Notes: generated from the sequence alone by a model not told the origin. A DNA stretch of 64,000 bases from Pseudoalteromonas rhizosphaerae (GCF_902498845.1 NZ_CABVLM010000005.1:298444-362443); one strand, 5' to 3'; positions 20,420 to 30,601 are shown, counted from the stretch's first letter. Numbers and translations: made by a program.

Positions 20420-22048
20420 TCAGTCCATGTATTTACTAAGGTATTTCTTAAATACAGGATCTGTTTTAGCCAGCTCTTTTTGCTCAGCAAGTATATCTTT
20501 TAAAATACTCTCTGATGTCAGCGGATTTGCAAGTACGACTCGAAATACCACTGTAGGTTGATGATCATACTGCGCGGGAGTTAAACGGGTACGGGATACA
20601 AATGAACGACCGGCTTCACGTTGGCGTTTTTGCATACTGGCAGTAAAACGATTTAACGAGGCAAAGATATCCAAACGCGTTTGTTCATCTGCTTGAGCTA
20701 TTTTTTGTTTTATCTGTTTTGGCACATAACGGTATGTCAGTAAACATAACTCAGGCTCTGAGATCAGCTCAAAGTCGTCATCTGCTTTCACTAAATCAGC
20801 AAAGTAGCGGGCTTTTTCAATCCCTTTATCTATTAAGATTTCGTAGCCTTTACGGCCAATAACGCGTAAGCAAGCATGCACTAACATCGCCATACCAGGA
20901 CGACTACCTTCAAGCGTATGACTACCTAAATCTTTTGATCCTTTACGTAAGATGTATTCTGCATGATGTTCTATAGCATCCGTAGCTGTAGGATCTTTAA
21001 ATAGCACTAACCCAGCGCCCATTGGCACATACATTTGTTTATGAGCATCGACGGTAATTGAATCTGCTCGCTCAATGCCTTTCAGTAACGAGCGATATGT
21101 ATTAGAAAGCAGCGTAGCTCCTCCCCATGCGGCATCGACATGAAAATGACAGTTAAGTTCAGCGCTTAAATCAGCCATAGCATCAAGAGGATCAATATTA
21201 CCGGTTTCAGTCGTGCCGGCTACCCCAACAATCGCCATCACTTTTATACCTTGCGCTGCTAGCTCATGGGCTTTGGCGCGCATTGCATCAACATCAACCT
21301 TATTGTTATCTGCAGTTTTAATGGCAATAAAGTTATCACGACCAATGCCAAGTAAATCAGCTGATTTTCCTAGCGAGTAATGGCCACGTTCGGAAATAAG
21401 TACTGCAAGGCCTTTATATCCATAATGCAACATGGCACTGATCAAACCTTGTGAACCAATCCCTTTAAATTCACCGTCCGCTTTCAGTAAGCGATTACGA
21501 GCAATCCACAATGCGGTAATATTGGCGATTGTGCCACCCGAACAAAAAGCGCCTAGCGACGTTTTCGCACTGTGCATCCATTTGCTATAAAAACTGTCAT
21601 CTTGCCCGTATGCCAAATGATGCATCATACCAAGCACTTGGCGCTCAAGTGGAGTAAATGCTTTGGAGGTTTCTATTTTTACTAGGTTTTGATTAAGGCC
21701 AACCATCAACTTAGAAAGTGGCAATACAAAATGCGGTAATGCTGACGTCATGTGCCCAATAAAGCTTGGCGCAGCGGTATGCACTGAATGAGCGACAAGT
21801 TGCTCCATAATATCTTGCGCATAAGCAGATACAAAAGTCGGATCTTCTGGGATCGCTGCCGATTGAAAATCTTTTTCAATCTCATGCAATGGCTTTTCAA
21901 TTGCCGCTATGTTCTCATTCAAAAAACCTGCTAAATTGCTCGAGATCTCAAGTTCGATTTTACTCAAAGTTGAGTCTGGTGCTTCAGGCACAGTAAATAT
22001 ACGCATCAGAGTTTCTTTAGAGGCGACGGCACAACGCTTTTGATCCAT
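20420..22048 (-). CDS. panP: Pyridoxal-dependent aspartate 1-decarboxylase PanP
   Basis: This 542-aa group II PLP decarboxylase is of the type that makes beta-alanine from aspartate in Vibrio, Shewanella and relatives, replacing the pyruvoyl enzyme PanD. The PLP-binding Lys is in VDAHKQMYVPMGAGL, near residues 330-344, and substrate-pocket elements include FHVDAAWGG. Length (about 540-550) and the N-terminal region match the panP family rather than glutamate or diaminobutyrate decarboxylases. The start is uncertain: ATG at 22048 is used, and an internal Met at residue 15 is possible. Beta-alanine links it to pantothenate and CoaD. Confidence 0.88.
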   Translation of the reverse strand: MDQKRCAVASKETLMRIFTVPEAPDSTLSKIELEISSNLAGFLNENIAAIEKPLHEIEKDFQSAAIPEDPTFVSAYAQDIMEQLVAHSVHTAAPSFIGHMTSALPHFVLPLSKLMVGLNQNLVKIETSKAFTPLERQVLGMMHHLAYGQDDSFYSKWMHSAKTSLGAFCSGGTIANITALWIARNRLLKADGEFKGIGSQGLISAMLHYGYKGLAVLISERGHYSLGKSADLLGIGRDNFIAIKTADNNKVDVDAMRAKAHELAAQGIKVMAIVGVAGTTETGNIDPLDAMADLSAELNCHFHVDAAWGGATLLSNTYRSLLKGIERADSITVDAHKQMYVPMGAGLVLFKDPTATDAIEHHAEYILRKGSKDLGSHTLEGSRPGMAMLVHACLRVIGRKGYEILIDKGIEKARYFADLVKADDDFELISEPELCLLTYRYVPKQIKQKIAQADEQTRLDIFASLNRFTASMQKRQREAGRSFVSRTRLTPAQYDHQPTVVFRVVLANPLTSESILKDILAEQKELAKTDPVFKKYLSKYMD

Positions 22049-22321
22049 CTTTATACCCAGTAAATGTAGCTTTGTTTAGCTGAAGATCCATCTCTAAGAA
22101 CTCCATTACTAATAACGCCAAAACTACAATGATTCCACGAAATGCGTTAACTCTACTGTAATAGAGTTGAAATGTCTCGTATAAAGCCACAAAAGTAGCC
22201 AATTGCATGACAAATTAATGATAATTTGATTAATATTTATCATTCAAATAACTAACTATATTTTTATAGGCGATACAGCCTTTTTTTGTATAATAGAAGG
22301 GCTAATAAATCAAGGAAGAGC

Positions 22322-24205
22322 ATGATAAATACAAATTTACGGACAAATTGGATAATCGCGGGTTTCATGCTGTTTTTTATCAGTTTATTGAGCTACATCT
22401 ATTACACCTACAACAGCACTCGTAACGATATTATGCACAGCGTTGATACTCGATTACTCAATGCGGCATTAAGCGTTAAGCATATGCTTGGTGATGAATA
22501 CCATCAAAAAATCAATGCAGGCCAATATATATCATCAACCGAATACCAACAAAAAAGCCGGCAACTTTCAGAGTTTGCTAATGCGTTAAATATCGCTTAT
22601 GTATATGCCATGGTTTTAAAAGACGGTAATGTACATTTTAGTGCATCGAGTTACACTCAGAACGATCAAAATACCGGTAAAATCACCCAGTTACTCGATC
22701 TATACCCTGAAGCAACTGCCGCTAATATTGGCGCGTTTTATTCAACAGAGCCAGTGTTTGAAATTTCAAAAGATCAATGGGGGCATTTTAAAACAATTTT
22801 TGTCCCTTTTGTCGATGCCAATGGAGTCACCTATTTAACTGGGGCCGATATCACTATATACGATCTCAATCAGCGATTAGCGCAAAGTGTATCTAAAGCT
22901 GCGGGCATGGCTATGTTTTTCTTTTTTATTGCTCTGTTGGTTGCCGGTATTTATGTATATTTATTGAAACGTGCGATTTCAACCGATACCAGTAGTGGCT
23001 TTGCCAATCATATTGCACTTGAATATTATATTAAAAACTCCCCTAATCATCATCTGCAACTTGCTGTTATTTGGGTAAATGAAGTTGAAGATATAAGCAG
23101 CTTTTATGGTACAGAAGTAGGCGACCGCGTTATGAAAAACTTGTTGCAACACTTCAAAAAGCGCCGCCCTGCGGGTAGTCAGATGTTTCGTCTAACGACC
23201 AACAAAATAGTCCTCATCGCTCCTTTTGGTAAAGATAATGCAGGTTTTCTCGAGGTGATCCAAGCTTATAATTGCAGTACCCCATTACTTACCGACCCTT
23301 TTATATACATCACCTTGTGCGCAGGCATCGCCAGTGGCAATAAATCAATGTTACTTGAAAATGCTCATATTGCCGCATTACAAGCTAAACAAGGTCGCCG
23401 CACTGTGATTAATTACTCAAGCGCACTCCATGATGTAAAAAACCAATATCAGTACAATGTAGCAATGGCAAAAGAAGTGCGTGAAGCATTTGAGAACAAT
23501 AGAATTGTGCCTTATTTTCAGGCAATTTATAATAATGAAACGAATGCCATTATTCAGTATGAATGTTTGGCTCGTATGATCACCTGTCACGGGGAAGTCC
23601 TAAAACCAGAATCATTCTTAGATGTCGTTAATCGCTCTCGCATGGATGGAATGCTCACCCGCACAATGCTCACACAATGCTTTGCACGATTTAGAAAAAC
23701 CAGTACCTGCTGGAGCATCAATATCACAGCCCAAGATATGCTTGACCCAAGCCTTGCTGAATTTTTAGAAAACGAATTTAAACGCTATCCACTACCGAGT
23801 AATATCACCCTAGAACTATTGGAAACCGAAGCTATCGCAAATTTTTCTGAGGTAAAAGCATTTATAACTATGGTTAAAAATCGTGGTGTACGGGTAATAA
23901 TTGATGATTTTGGTACAGGTTATTCGAATATCTCTAATGTACTAAAATTAGAAGTAGATGGCATTAAGCTTGATGGTAGTTTGATCAAGCAAATTATCAA
24001 CGATAAAGATATTTATTTATATATTGAGCATATTGCCAGCTTTGCTAAGCAACTCAACTTACAGCTAATTGCTGAGCATGTAGAGAGTAAGCCTATCGCC
24101 AACGCGCTTAAAAAAGCTAATGTGACACTAATGCAAGGCTATTACTTTGCCGAGCCTGTGCCACATATTACTGCAAATAAAAACCAATCGTATCCAATCT
24201 CTTAA
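22322..24205 (+). CDS. EAL-domain signalling protein with degenerate GGDEF (putative c-di-GMP phosphodiesterase)
   Basis: This 627-aa inner-membrane protein has two helices (about residues 8-28 and 193-215) flanking a periplasmic sensor region. Next comes a GGDEF-like domain (about 225-370) that lacks the GGDEF signature, and then an EAL domain (about 385-615). In the EAL part the motif is YECLARM, so the classic Ala is Cys. The other expected residues remain: Asn in SINITAQ, Glu in LELLETE, the DDFGTGYSN loop, Lys in DGIKLDG, Glu in LIAEHVES and Gln in MQGYYF. Phosphodiesterase activity is therefore likely. The start is the ATG at 22322 after AGGAAGAG. Confidence 0.9.
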   Translation: MINTNLRTNWIIAGFMLFFISLLSYIYYTYNSTRNDIMHSVDTRLLNAALSVKHMLGDEYHQKINAGQYISSTEYQQKSRQLSEFANALNIAYVYAMVLKDGNVHFSASSYTQNDQNTGKITQLLDLYPEATAANIGAFYSTEPVFEISKDQWGHFKTIFVPFVDANGVTYLTGADITIYDLNQRLAQSVSKAAGMAMFFFFIALLVAGIYVYLLKRAISTDTSSGFANHIALEYYIKNSPNHHLQLAVIWVNEVEDISSFYGTEVGDRVMKNLLQHFKKRRPAGSQMFRLTTNKIVLIAPFGKDNAGFLEVIQAYNCSTPLLTDPFIYITLCAGIASGNKSMLLENAHIAALQAKQGRRTVINYSSALHDVKNQYQYNVAMAKEVREAFENNRIVPYFQAIYNNETNAIIQYECLARMITCHGEVLKPESFLDVVNRSRMDGMLTRTMLTQCFARFRKTSTCWSINITAQDMLDPSLAEFLENEFKRYPLPSNITLELLETEAIANFSEVKAFITMVKNRGVRVIIDDFGTGYSNISNVLKLEVDGIKLDGSLIKQIINDKDIYLYIEHIASFAKQLNLQLIAEHVESKPIANALKKANVTLMQGYYFAEPVPHITANKNQSYPIS

Positions 24206-24228
24206 CCTAAACTCAGGTTAAGAGATTT
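24198..24228. terminator. Perfect inverted repeat spanning the EAL gene stop
   Basis: tctcttaacct (24198-24208) and aggttaagaga (24215-24225) are perfectly complementary around a 6-nt loop, including the TAA stop. A short T-rich stretch follows on the plus strand. It probably ends transcripts of the EAL gene and may act on the convergent TrmB-like gene as well. Confidence 0.65.
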
Positions 24229-24260
24229 ACGAAAACATTAAGTTATAAAATACTTAATTT

Positions 24261-24941
24261 TTATTTCGAGCCAGGATCTAAATTAATTACTAAACGGTGA
24301 CTTTGTTGACCACTTGCCCAATATTTACGTTCAAATGGCGTAACTGCCAAATCATTTTGATAAAGCTCTACTGTGCAGTCATTTCCGGTGAGTTTGAGTG
24401 CTTGAGCAAACTCTTTCACATAAATATCCCAATTGCTGCGAACTTCTAACAGCCCACCTAATTTAACGATAAATGGAAAAATAGCAGCGCCATGCCAGCG
24501 ACGTTGAATATGCTTCGCTTTTGGCCACGGATTTGGATACAGCAAATAATGATGTGTGGGTTGCCAATTAGCCGCCACTGCGAGTCGCCAAAAGTCATTT
24601 AAATCGGCTTGCACTAAAATGTACTGACCTGAATCGGTTTGTTTATATTCAATGTCATGCTTATCTAAACGATGCGATGACTTATCAATACCTATAACTA
24701 ACGCATCAGGGTGTCGTTTCGCTAAATTAGCCGTGCTTTCCCCTACCCCACAACACGAATCTAAAATAATGGGCCCATTAAAAGCCTGCACTTTTTCATT
24801 TACTTGATCAAACGCCGTTTGCGTATGTGCTGCAATGGGTTTTTTAAACTGGGCAGTTAAATGCTTATTAACTATATCATCCAGCTTTTCATGTAAGCCT
24901 TGTTGATTCGATACAATACTTCGTGAATTTGCATCACTCAT
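24261..24941 (-). CDS. TrmB-family tRNA (guanine-N7) methyltransferase-like protein
   Basis: This 226-aa protein has a Rossmann SAM-binding motif, LDSCCGVGEST, near residues 60-70, and the TrmB signature YPNPWPKAKHIQRRWH near 135-150. It lacks the usual N-terminal extension of the standard TrmB and starts with an unrelated basic helical stretch. It may thus be a paralogue of the housekeeping enzyme, expected elsewhere in the chromosome. It overlaps the ABC permease stop by 1 nt and ends the mpl-ubiX-ABC operon. Confidence 0.75.
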   Translation of the reverse strand: MSDANSRSIVSNQQGLHEKLDDIVNKHLTAQFKKPIAAHTQTAFDQVNEKVQAFNGPIILDSCCGVGESTANLAKRHPDALVIGIDKSSHRLDKHDIEYKQTDSGQYILVQADLNDFWRLAVAANWQPTHHYLLYPNPWPKAKHIQRRWHGAAIFPFIVKLGGLLEVRSNWDIYVKEFAQALKLTGNDCTVELYQNDLAVTPFERKYWASGQQSHRLVINLDPGSK

Positions 24942-25708
24942 TAGTGTCTTAACCCCACACCTTTTTTAATTAACGTTAAAGCTAATATAAATAAGGCTGT
25001 AATAAATAATAACAACACGCCAAATGCGACCGTTAAATCAACATCCGACACGCCTAAGAAACCATACCTAAAGGCATTAACCATATAAATAATTGGATTA
25101 ACCTGCGATACGCCTTGCCAAAACTCTGGCAATAAAGTGATTGAGTAAAACACACCACCTAGATAGGTCAATGGCGTTAAAATAAAGGTCGGAATTATAC
25201 TGATATCGTCAAAGCTATTAGCATAAATAGCATTGATCAAACCGCCTAAAGCAAATACCGCAGAAGTTAAAATTACTGTCGCGATGATCACAAAAATATT
25301 ATGGATTTGAATATCCACAAATAATAACGACACACACGTAACAATTAATCCCACCAGCATGCCACGGGTCATACCACCGCCCATATAGCCAAGCACAATA
25401 ATATAATTAGGCACGGGTGCAACTAACAGCTCTTCAATGCTTTTTTGAAACTTGGTTGAATAAAAGCTTGATGCCACATTAGAATACGAATTAGTGATCA
25501 CCGACATCATGATAAGACCCGGAACAATAAACTCCATATAACTAAAGCCACCCATATCACCAATACGAGAACCAATAAGATTACCGAAAATCACAAAGTA
25601 CAAACTCATAGTGATTGCCGGTGGCACGAGTGTTTGTACCCAGATACGCAAAAATCGAATGCACTCTTTAAACCATAAACTCTTTAAGGCTACGCCATAT
25701 TTAAACAT
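24941..25708 (-). CDS. yadH: ABC-2 type transporter permease (YadH-like)
   Basis: This 255-aa membrane protein has about six helices and the ABC-2 family pattern (NLIGSRIGD near 46, FYSTKFQKSIEELLVAPV near 88-105, LTYLGGVFYS late). It directly follows its ATPase partner with no gap. The pair resembles YadG-YadH of E. coli, whose substrate is not established. Length matches YadH (256 aa). Confidence 0.87.
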   Translation of the reverse strand: MFKYGVALKSLWFKECIRFLRIWVQTLVPPAITMSLYFVIFGNLIGSRIGDMGGFSYMEFIVPGLIMMSVITNSYSNVASSFYSTKFQKSIEELLVAPVPNYIIVLGYMGGGMTRGMLVGLIVTCVSLLFVDIQIHNIFVIIATVILTSAVFALGGLINAIYANSFDDISIIPTFILTPLTYLGGVFYSITLLPEFWQGVSQVNPIIYMVNAFRYGFLGVSDVDLTVAFGVLLLFITALFILALTLIKKGVGLRH

Positions 25709-26641
25709 TTACTTGCCCCGCCCTTGCTCTAGTAAACCTACAAACAACTCTTCTAATCGGTTAGCTTTATTACGCATGCTAAGCACGGTATTGCCCTGCT
25801 CGGTTAATGCTGTAAATACTGCATTCAAGCCCTGTGATTTGGCTACTTCAACCTCAATAGTATGATCATCAGCCATAGTAAACTTATAACCATCAAGCGT
25901 AACGGTAACTGGCTGGACAGGCTGTTTTAAATCAAGAATAAAAGTTTCTTTATCTAGTTTGGCAAGCAGTGCTTTAATCGTGGTGTTTTCAACGATAATG
26001 CCGGAATCAATAATCGCGATATTTTTACACAGCAGTTCGGCTTCTTCTAAGTAATGGGTGGTGAGAATAATCGTCACCCCCTGCTCATTAATTTGTCTTA
26101 AAAAATCCCACATCGAACGGCGTAATTCAATATCTACACCGGCGGTTGGCTCATCTAAAATTAGCAGTTTTGGTTCATGCATTAACGCGCGAGCAATCAT
26201 TAAACGACGTTTCATGCCACCTGATAGTGTTCGTGCTTGTTTGTCTTTCTTTTCAAGTAAGCCTAATTGCGCTAAATATTTATCCGCTCGTTGATGCGCC
26301 ACCTTACGGGGAACTCCGTAATAACCCGCTTGATTTACCAGTATTTGCGTCAACGTTTCAAACTGGCTAAAGTTAAACTCTTGTGGCACTAAGCCTAGTT
26401 GTGATTTAGCGGCTTCTAAATCTGAATCTATGTTGTGACCAAACACCTCTACTAAGCCTTTGGTTTTATTAACCAATGATGAGATCACCCCAATGGTAGT
26501 TGACTTACCCGCGCCATTTGGGCCTAACAAGGCAAAAAAATCACCTTCATATACTTTTAGATCAACGCCTTTAACGGCTTCAACACCATTTTTATATACT
26601 TTGGTAAGGCCTTCAATATTCAAAGCCAATGCTTTACTCAT
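25709..26641 (-). CDS. yadG: ABC transporter ATP-binding protein (YadG-like)
   Basis: This 310-aa ATPase has Walker [10 protein letters not shown] at residues 40-48, the signature LSGGMKRR near 143, Walker [11 protein letters not shown] near 163, and the switch His in TTHYLEEAE. The C-terminal ~80 residues resemble the regulatory tail of YadG/CcmA-type ATPases. It overlaps ubiX by 4 nt and abuts the permease gene, so the two proteins should form one exporter. The substrate is unknown. Confidence 0.88.
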   Translation of the reverse strand: MSKALALNIEGLTKVYKNGVEAVKGVDLKVYEGDFFALLGPNGAGKSTTIGVISSLVNKTKGLVEVFGHNIDSDLEAAKSQLGLVPQEFNFSQFETLTQILVNQAGYYGVPRKVAHQRADKYLAQLGLLEKKDKQARTLSGGMKRRLMIARALMHEPKLLILDEPTAGVDIELRRSMWDFLRQINEQGVTIILTTHYLEEAELLCKNIAIIDSGIIVENTTIKALLAKLDKETFILDLKQPVQPVTVTLDGYKFTMADDHTIEVEVAKSQGLNAVFTALTEQGNTVLSMRNKANRLEELFVGLLEQGRGK

Positions 26642-27261
26642 GATTTACCCTCCCCATAACCCCAACGTTTAGTTAGCGTATGTTCAATATTTAAATGATC
26701 TAAAATACGTGCAACCATAAAATCAACTAAGTCGTTAATGGTTTGCGGTTGATTATAAAACCCCGGTGCAGCTGGCATAATTGTTACCCCGAGCTTTGCG
26801 AGCTTTAGCATGTTTTCTAAATGGATTTCACTAAATGGCGTTTCTCGTGGCACTAAAATTAACTGACCACGCTCTTTAATCACGACATCAGCGGCGCGCT
26901 CTAATAAATTATCAGAGGCCCCCATCGCTATTGCAGAGACCGAGCCTGCACTACACGGGCACACGACCATTTTTTTCGGCGCTGCAGAGCCAGATGCCAC
27001 AGGGCTAAACCAGTTATCTTTACCAAATACTTGTAACTGGCCTGGCTGTGCTTTAAATAAGCTACTTAATTGTTCGGTGGCTTTATCTTCATTGGCTGAT
27101 AATTTAATGTTTGATTCTGTATCTAGCACTACACGCGCCGCGCTTGAGATCAATACATACACGCGAAACTGCTGCGCGAGCAATACTTCAAGTAATCGTA
27201 AGCCATATGGCGCGCCTGACGCACCACTAAAGGCCAGCGTTATGGTTTCTTTATATTGCAC
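26638..27261 (-). CDS. ubiX: Flavin prenyltransferase UbiX
   Basis: This 207-aa flavoprotein joins dimethylallyl phosphate to FMN, making the prenyl-FMN cofactor for the decarboxylase UbiD in ubiquinone synthesis. Near residues 10-20 the FMN motif [10 protein letters not shown] is visible. [25 protein letters not shown] (around 103-127) is the family core, shown here only by its first and last parts: PCSAGSV and LLERAADV. It follows mpl after 12 nt and overlaps the ABC ATPase gene by 4 nt. Confidence 0.94.
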   Translation of the reverse strand: MQYKETITLAFSGASGAPYGLRLLEVLLAQQFRVYVLISSAARVVLDTESNIKLSANEDKATEQLSSLFKAQPGQLQVFGKDNWFSPVASGSAAPKKMVVCPCSAGSVSAIAMGASDNLLERAADVVIKERGQLILVPRETPFSEIHLENMLKLAKLGVTIMPAAPGFYNQPQTINDLVDFMVARILDHLNIEHTLTKRWGYGEGKS

Positions 27262-27273
27262 TGTCGCTCCGGT

Positions 27274-28629
27274 TTATTTCTGGATAAATTTATGCTGCAA
27301 AGCTGTTATCAATGAGTCATGAAGGCCATTAAAGCCACCATTACTCATGATCAAAATATGTTGTTGCGGTTGCGCTTGGGAGACCACTTGTTCAACGATC
27401 TCATCGGTATTACTCAAGCATACCATGCCTGCCTGTTTGGCTTGCTCACTTAACGACCAGGTTAAATTATCTGGCTCAAATAAATACACATCATCAGCAT
27501 CAGCTAATGACGCCAATAACGTATGTTGATGCACGCCCATTTTCATAGTGTTTGAGCGCGGCTCTAATATCGCAATAATTTTTTCATTGCCTACTTTTGC
27601 ACGCAACCCAGCAAGCGTTGTAGTGATAGCTGTTGGGTGATGAGCAAAGTCGTCATACACTTTAATATTGGCAATATCGGCTTTTAGCTCCATCCTGCGT
27701 TTAGGACTAATAAATTCCCCTAACCCTGCAATGCTATGTTCAATTGCAATCCCGACATGGCGCGCGGCAGCAATCGCCATAATAGCGTTTTTAACATTGT
27801 GCTCACCAAACGCTTGCCATTTTACTGAGCCTTGGTATTCATCATTGAGTAACACTGCAAATTCACTGCCATCGGCATTAATCAGCTCATATCCCCAATC
27901 AGCACCTAGTGTTTCACTTTCGCTCCAACAACCTTGGTTAATTACATCTTGCAGAGCATCGTCTTGTTGTGGCCAAATAACTTTGCCGCTACTTGGTAGT
28001 GTACGCATCAAATGATGAAATTGTTTTTTAATAGCGTTTAAATCTTCAAAAATATCAGCATGATCAAACTCAAGATTGTTTAAAATCAATGTGCGCGGTA
28101 AGTAATGAACAAACTTACTGCGTTTATCAAAAAACGCAGTGTCGTATTCATCAGCTTCAATAACAAAAAATGGCGTTTCGCCAACCCGTGCCGACAAACC
28201 AAAATTTTGCACGATACCACCGATCAAGAATCCTGGCTTTAAACCCGCAAATTCTAAAATCCATGCCAGCATACTTGCAGTGGTGGTTTTACCATGAGTT
28301 CCAGCAACCGCTAGTACCCAGGAGTTTTGTAATAAATTATGCTTTAACCATTCAGGGCCGGAAGTATACGCTAAGCCCTTGTCCAATACATATTCAACAC
28401 ATGGGTTACCACGACTCATTGCATTGCCAATAATCACCATATCTGGTGCAGGTTCTAACTGAGAGACATCATAGCCTTGGGTTAATTTAATACCAAGCTC
28501 TTCAAGTTGCGTGCTCATTGGCGGATATACGTTTAGATCCGAGCCCGTGACTGTATGGCCTAGCGACTTAGCTATCGCTGCAATACCACCCATAAAGGTG
28601 CCGCAAATGCCTAAAATATGAATATGCAT
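27274..28629 (-). CDS. mpl: UDP-N-acetylmuramate:L-alanyl-gamma-D-glutamyl-meso-diaminopimelate ligase Mpl
   Basis: This 451-aa Mur-ligase-family enzyme attaches recycled murein tripeptide to UDP-MurNAc, saving de novo peptide synthesis. It has an N-terminal domain MHIHILGICGTFMGG, the ATP-binding P-loop GTHGKTTTASML near 108-119, and the C-terminal ligand domain with DFAHHPTA. The ICGTFMGG start separates Mpl from MurC. It is the first gene of the operon continuing through ubiX, and a roughly 330-nt leader separates it from uppP. Confidence 0.94.
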   Translation of the reverse strand: MHIHILGICGTFMGGIAAIAKSLGHTVTGSDLNVYPPMSTQLEELGIKLTQGYDVSQLEPAPDMVIIGNAMSRGNPCVEYVLDKGLAYTSGPEWLKHNLLQNSWVLAVAGTHGKTTTASMLAWILEFAGLKPGFLIGGIVQNFGLSARVGETPFFVIEADEYDTAFFDKRSKFVHYLPRTLILNNLEFDHADIFEDLNAIKKQFHHLMRTLPSSGKVIWPQQDDALQDVINQGCWSESETLGADWGYELINADGSEFAVLLNDEYQGSVKWQAFGEHNVKNAIMAIAAARHVGIAIEHSIAGLGEFISPKRRMELKADIANIKVYDDFAHHPTAITTTLAGLRAKVGNEKIIAILEPRSNTMKMGVHQHTLLASLADADDVYLFEPDNLTWSLSEQAKQAGMVCLSNTDEIVEQVVSQAQPQQHILIMSNGGFNGLHDSLITALQHKFIQK

Positions 28630-28957
28630 ATTATTCCTTTGCCGCCAAACATAGCTTACGCAGCGCTAAAAAATAGATAATAAATGAGATGCCATAATGC
28701 CAAAAATAGCGCTCAGTTACCATTGCCATCTAACACAACACTTGTGCTAAATGACAACGAATAAGTATATAAGTTAAATAGTTCCCTTACTTAAGCTTAA
28801 TCGCTCAAATGTAGATGTAATTACAGAGCCTCACTGGAAAGGTCGCTTATCGATGGGTGCAAAATACACTTTCTAATTTAAGGTGCATTTGGCTTGTAAA
28901 AAAACGCCTTAGCTCATTGAGTTAAGGCGTTTTTATTGATCTTTTATAAACCTAGCG
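28630..28957. other. Intergenic region upstream of mpl
   Basis: This 328-nt gap contains the uppP terminator on its right side and the mpl promoter region on its left. I see no conserved small ORF or obvious operator in it. Confidence 0.5.
28899..28937 (-). terminator. Intrinsic terminator of the folB-folK-uppP operon
   Basis: aaaacgcctta (28901-28911) pairs with taaggcgtttt around a short loop, flanked by A- and T-runs. It lies 20 nt beyond the uppP stop in minus-strand reading. Confidence 0.88.
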
Positions 28958-29758
28958 TTACATCATCAAAAAGACCATTAAACCCACACCCAATAATAAT
29001 CGATAGATAACAAATGGCATCATCCCCATACGTTCGATTATTTTTAAGAACAGGAAAATACACGCATACGCAGAGAGAAACGATAAACCAGCGCCTAAAA
29101 TTAATGTTGTCCAATCAACTATATGATCCCCTAATGCCAGCTCAATGGTGTAATACAAGCCCATCATTGAGATCACTGGAATTGCGAGTAAAAATGAAAA
29201 ACGCGCAGCGCTTTGTTTATTCATCCCCAGCATTAAACCGGCGGTCATCGTAATACCCGAGCGTGATGTACCTGGGATCATCGCCATCGCTTGCGCCATA
29301 CCGATCATCAGTGCTGATTTCCAAGTTAATTGATAAATTGTTTTAGTTTGCTTACCTTTTACGTCGGCATACCAAAGTAATAAACCAAACAAAATAGTGG
29401 TGATTGCAATTACCCACGCACTGCGTAAATAGAGCTCGATTAAGTCTTTAAAAATTAAACCCAGTACAGCGGCTGGTATAGTGCCTAAAATAATCCACCA
29501 GCCAAGTTTACTATCATCTGTTGTACCTTGTGCACCAAATGATTTAAACCATGCAGCAAGTATTTCGACAACTTCTTTTCTGAAGTAAATTATTACGGCA
29601 ATCAGCGTGCCTACATGCACAGCAACATCAAAGGCAAGGCCTTGATCTTGCCAGCCAAGAATTTGTGAAGGGAGAATGAGGTGAGCTGAGCTTGAAATAG
29701 GTAAAAACTCAGTTAATCCCTGGATCAGGGCTAAAACAATAATTTCGATAATACTCAT
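28958..29758 (-). CDS. uppP: Undecaprenyl-diphosphatase UppP (BacA)
   Basis: This 266-aa membrane enzyme dephosphorylates undecaprenyl pyrophosphate to recycle the carrier lipid for peptidoglycan and polysaccharide. It has the motifs [15 protein letters not shown] at residues 13-27 (catalytic Glu and Ser) and GTSRSGITM near 163-171, with about eight helices. Overproduction in other bacteria gives bacitracin resistance. The start overlaps the folK stop by 4 nt. Confidence 0.95.
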   Translation of the reverse strand: MSIIEIIVLALIQGLTEFLPISSSAHLILPSQILGWQDQGLAFDVAVHVGTLIAVIIYFRKEVVEILAAWFKSFGAQGTTDDSKLGWWIILGTIPAAVLGLIFKDLIELYLRSAWVIAITTILFGLLLWYADVKGKQTKTIYQLTWKSALMIGMAQAMAMIPGTSRSGITMTAGLMLGMNKQSAARFSFLLAIPVISMMGLYYTIELALGDHIVDWTTLILGAGLSFLSAYACIFLFLKIIERMGMMPFVIYRLLLGVGLMVFLMM

Positions 29759-30243
29759 GGGTTAGTAAACTCCACCTTCCATAGTTTTTGCTTGGGGTTG
29801 TTGTAAGTATCCCACAACTGAGCGATTGTTTGCTTTGCTGTAGGATGATAAAAATCGGGAGCTATTTCTGCCAAAGGCTGAAGAACAAAGGCATTCTTGG
29901 TGATTTCATCACGGGGTAACTGTGCAGGAGAATCACACACTACATCATCGTAAAACAGTAAATCTAGATCGAGTGTACGCGGGCTAAATTTTTTATCATT
30001 ATTTGTACGACCATTCTCTCGTTCAATCTGTTTGAGTAACTGACATAACTGGGGAAGCGGTATCTGTGTTTGTGCACCAATGACTGAGTTGTAAAAGTTA
30101 TTACCTGCAAAGCCAACGGCTTCGCTTTCAAAGACACTGGAATGCTCGAATTCTATAAGGTGTGCTTTTAGGGCGATTAACGCTTGGCGGATATAATGTT
30201 CTTTATCAACATTAGAGCCAAGGCTAATATAAATTTGCGCCAT
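29755..30243 (-). CDS. folK: 2-amino-4-hydroxy-6-hydroxymethyldihydropteridine pyrophosphokinase FolK
   Basis: This 162-aa enzyme pyrophosphorylates the pterin precursor of folate. The SLGSNV motif (residues 7-12) and [13 protein letters not shown] (near 86-98, with the metal-binding Asp pair) are intact. The ATG at 30241-30243 is chosen because [11 protein letters not shown] is the family N-terminus and it lies just after folB. The longer frame would run into folB. Confidence 0.94.
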   Translation of the reverse strand: MAQIYISLGSNVDKEHYIRQALIALKAHLIEFEHSSVFESEAVGFAGNNFYNSVIGAQTQIPLPQLCQLLKQIERENGRTNNDKKFSPRTLDLDLLFYDDVVCDSPAQLPRDEITKNAFVLQPLAEIAPDFYHPTAKQTIAQLWDTYNNPKQKLWKVEFTNP

Positions 30244-30244
30244 C

Positions 30245-30601
30245 TTAACGTGCCTTGAGTCGGGTAATTTCAACACCTACAGTGCGTGCTTGCGCTACGG
30301 CTGCGGGTTTACTAACTCGAATGGTAACTTGTGTTGTAGCAAACTCGGTTAAAATGATAGCCGCTAGTTGCTCTACTAAGGTCTCCAATAATTCAACAGG
30401 CTTTGCTGTCGTGTGTGCGATTACTCTCTCACTCACCTTTGCGTAATCAAGTGCTAAGGCAATGTCATCGGTTTTTGCTGCGGGTTTAATATCACACAGC
30501 ATCTCGATATCAAAATACAAACTCTGTTTAGTTTCTTTTTCAAAATCATACACGCCTATGATAGTGTCAACATGTAGTTGCGATATAAAAACCTTATCCA
30601 T
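30245..30601 (-). CDS. folB: Dihydroneopterin aldolase FolB
   Basis: This 118-aa enzyme cleaves dihydroneopterin to the hydroxymethylpterin used by FolK, the next gene. DKVFISQLHVDTIIGVYDFE opens the protein. ALDYAKVSERV near 58 and LVEQLAAIIL follow, as in the FolB/FolX family. MDKVF (ATG at 30599-30601) is taken as the start; an in-frame Met 11 codons upstream is possible but not conserved. The close folB-folK-uppP order suggests one transcript. Confidence 0.93.
   Translation of the reverse strand: MDKVFISQLHVDTIIGVYDFEKETKQSLYFDIEMLCDIKPAAKTDDIALALDYAKVSERVIAHTTAKPVELLETLVEQLAAIILTEFATTQVTIRVSKPAAVAQARTVGVEITRLKAR

Noticed and set aside
22017..22208. A 63-residue frame upstream of panP on the minus strand
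   Set aside because: It overlaps the panP start and promoter region in another frame, with no ribosome binding site or recognisable motif.
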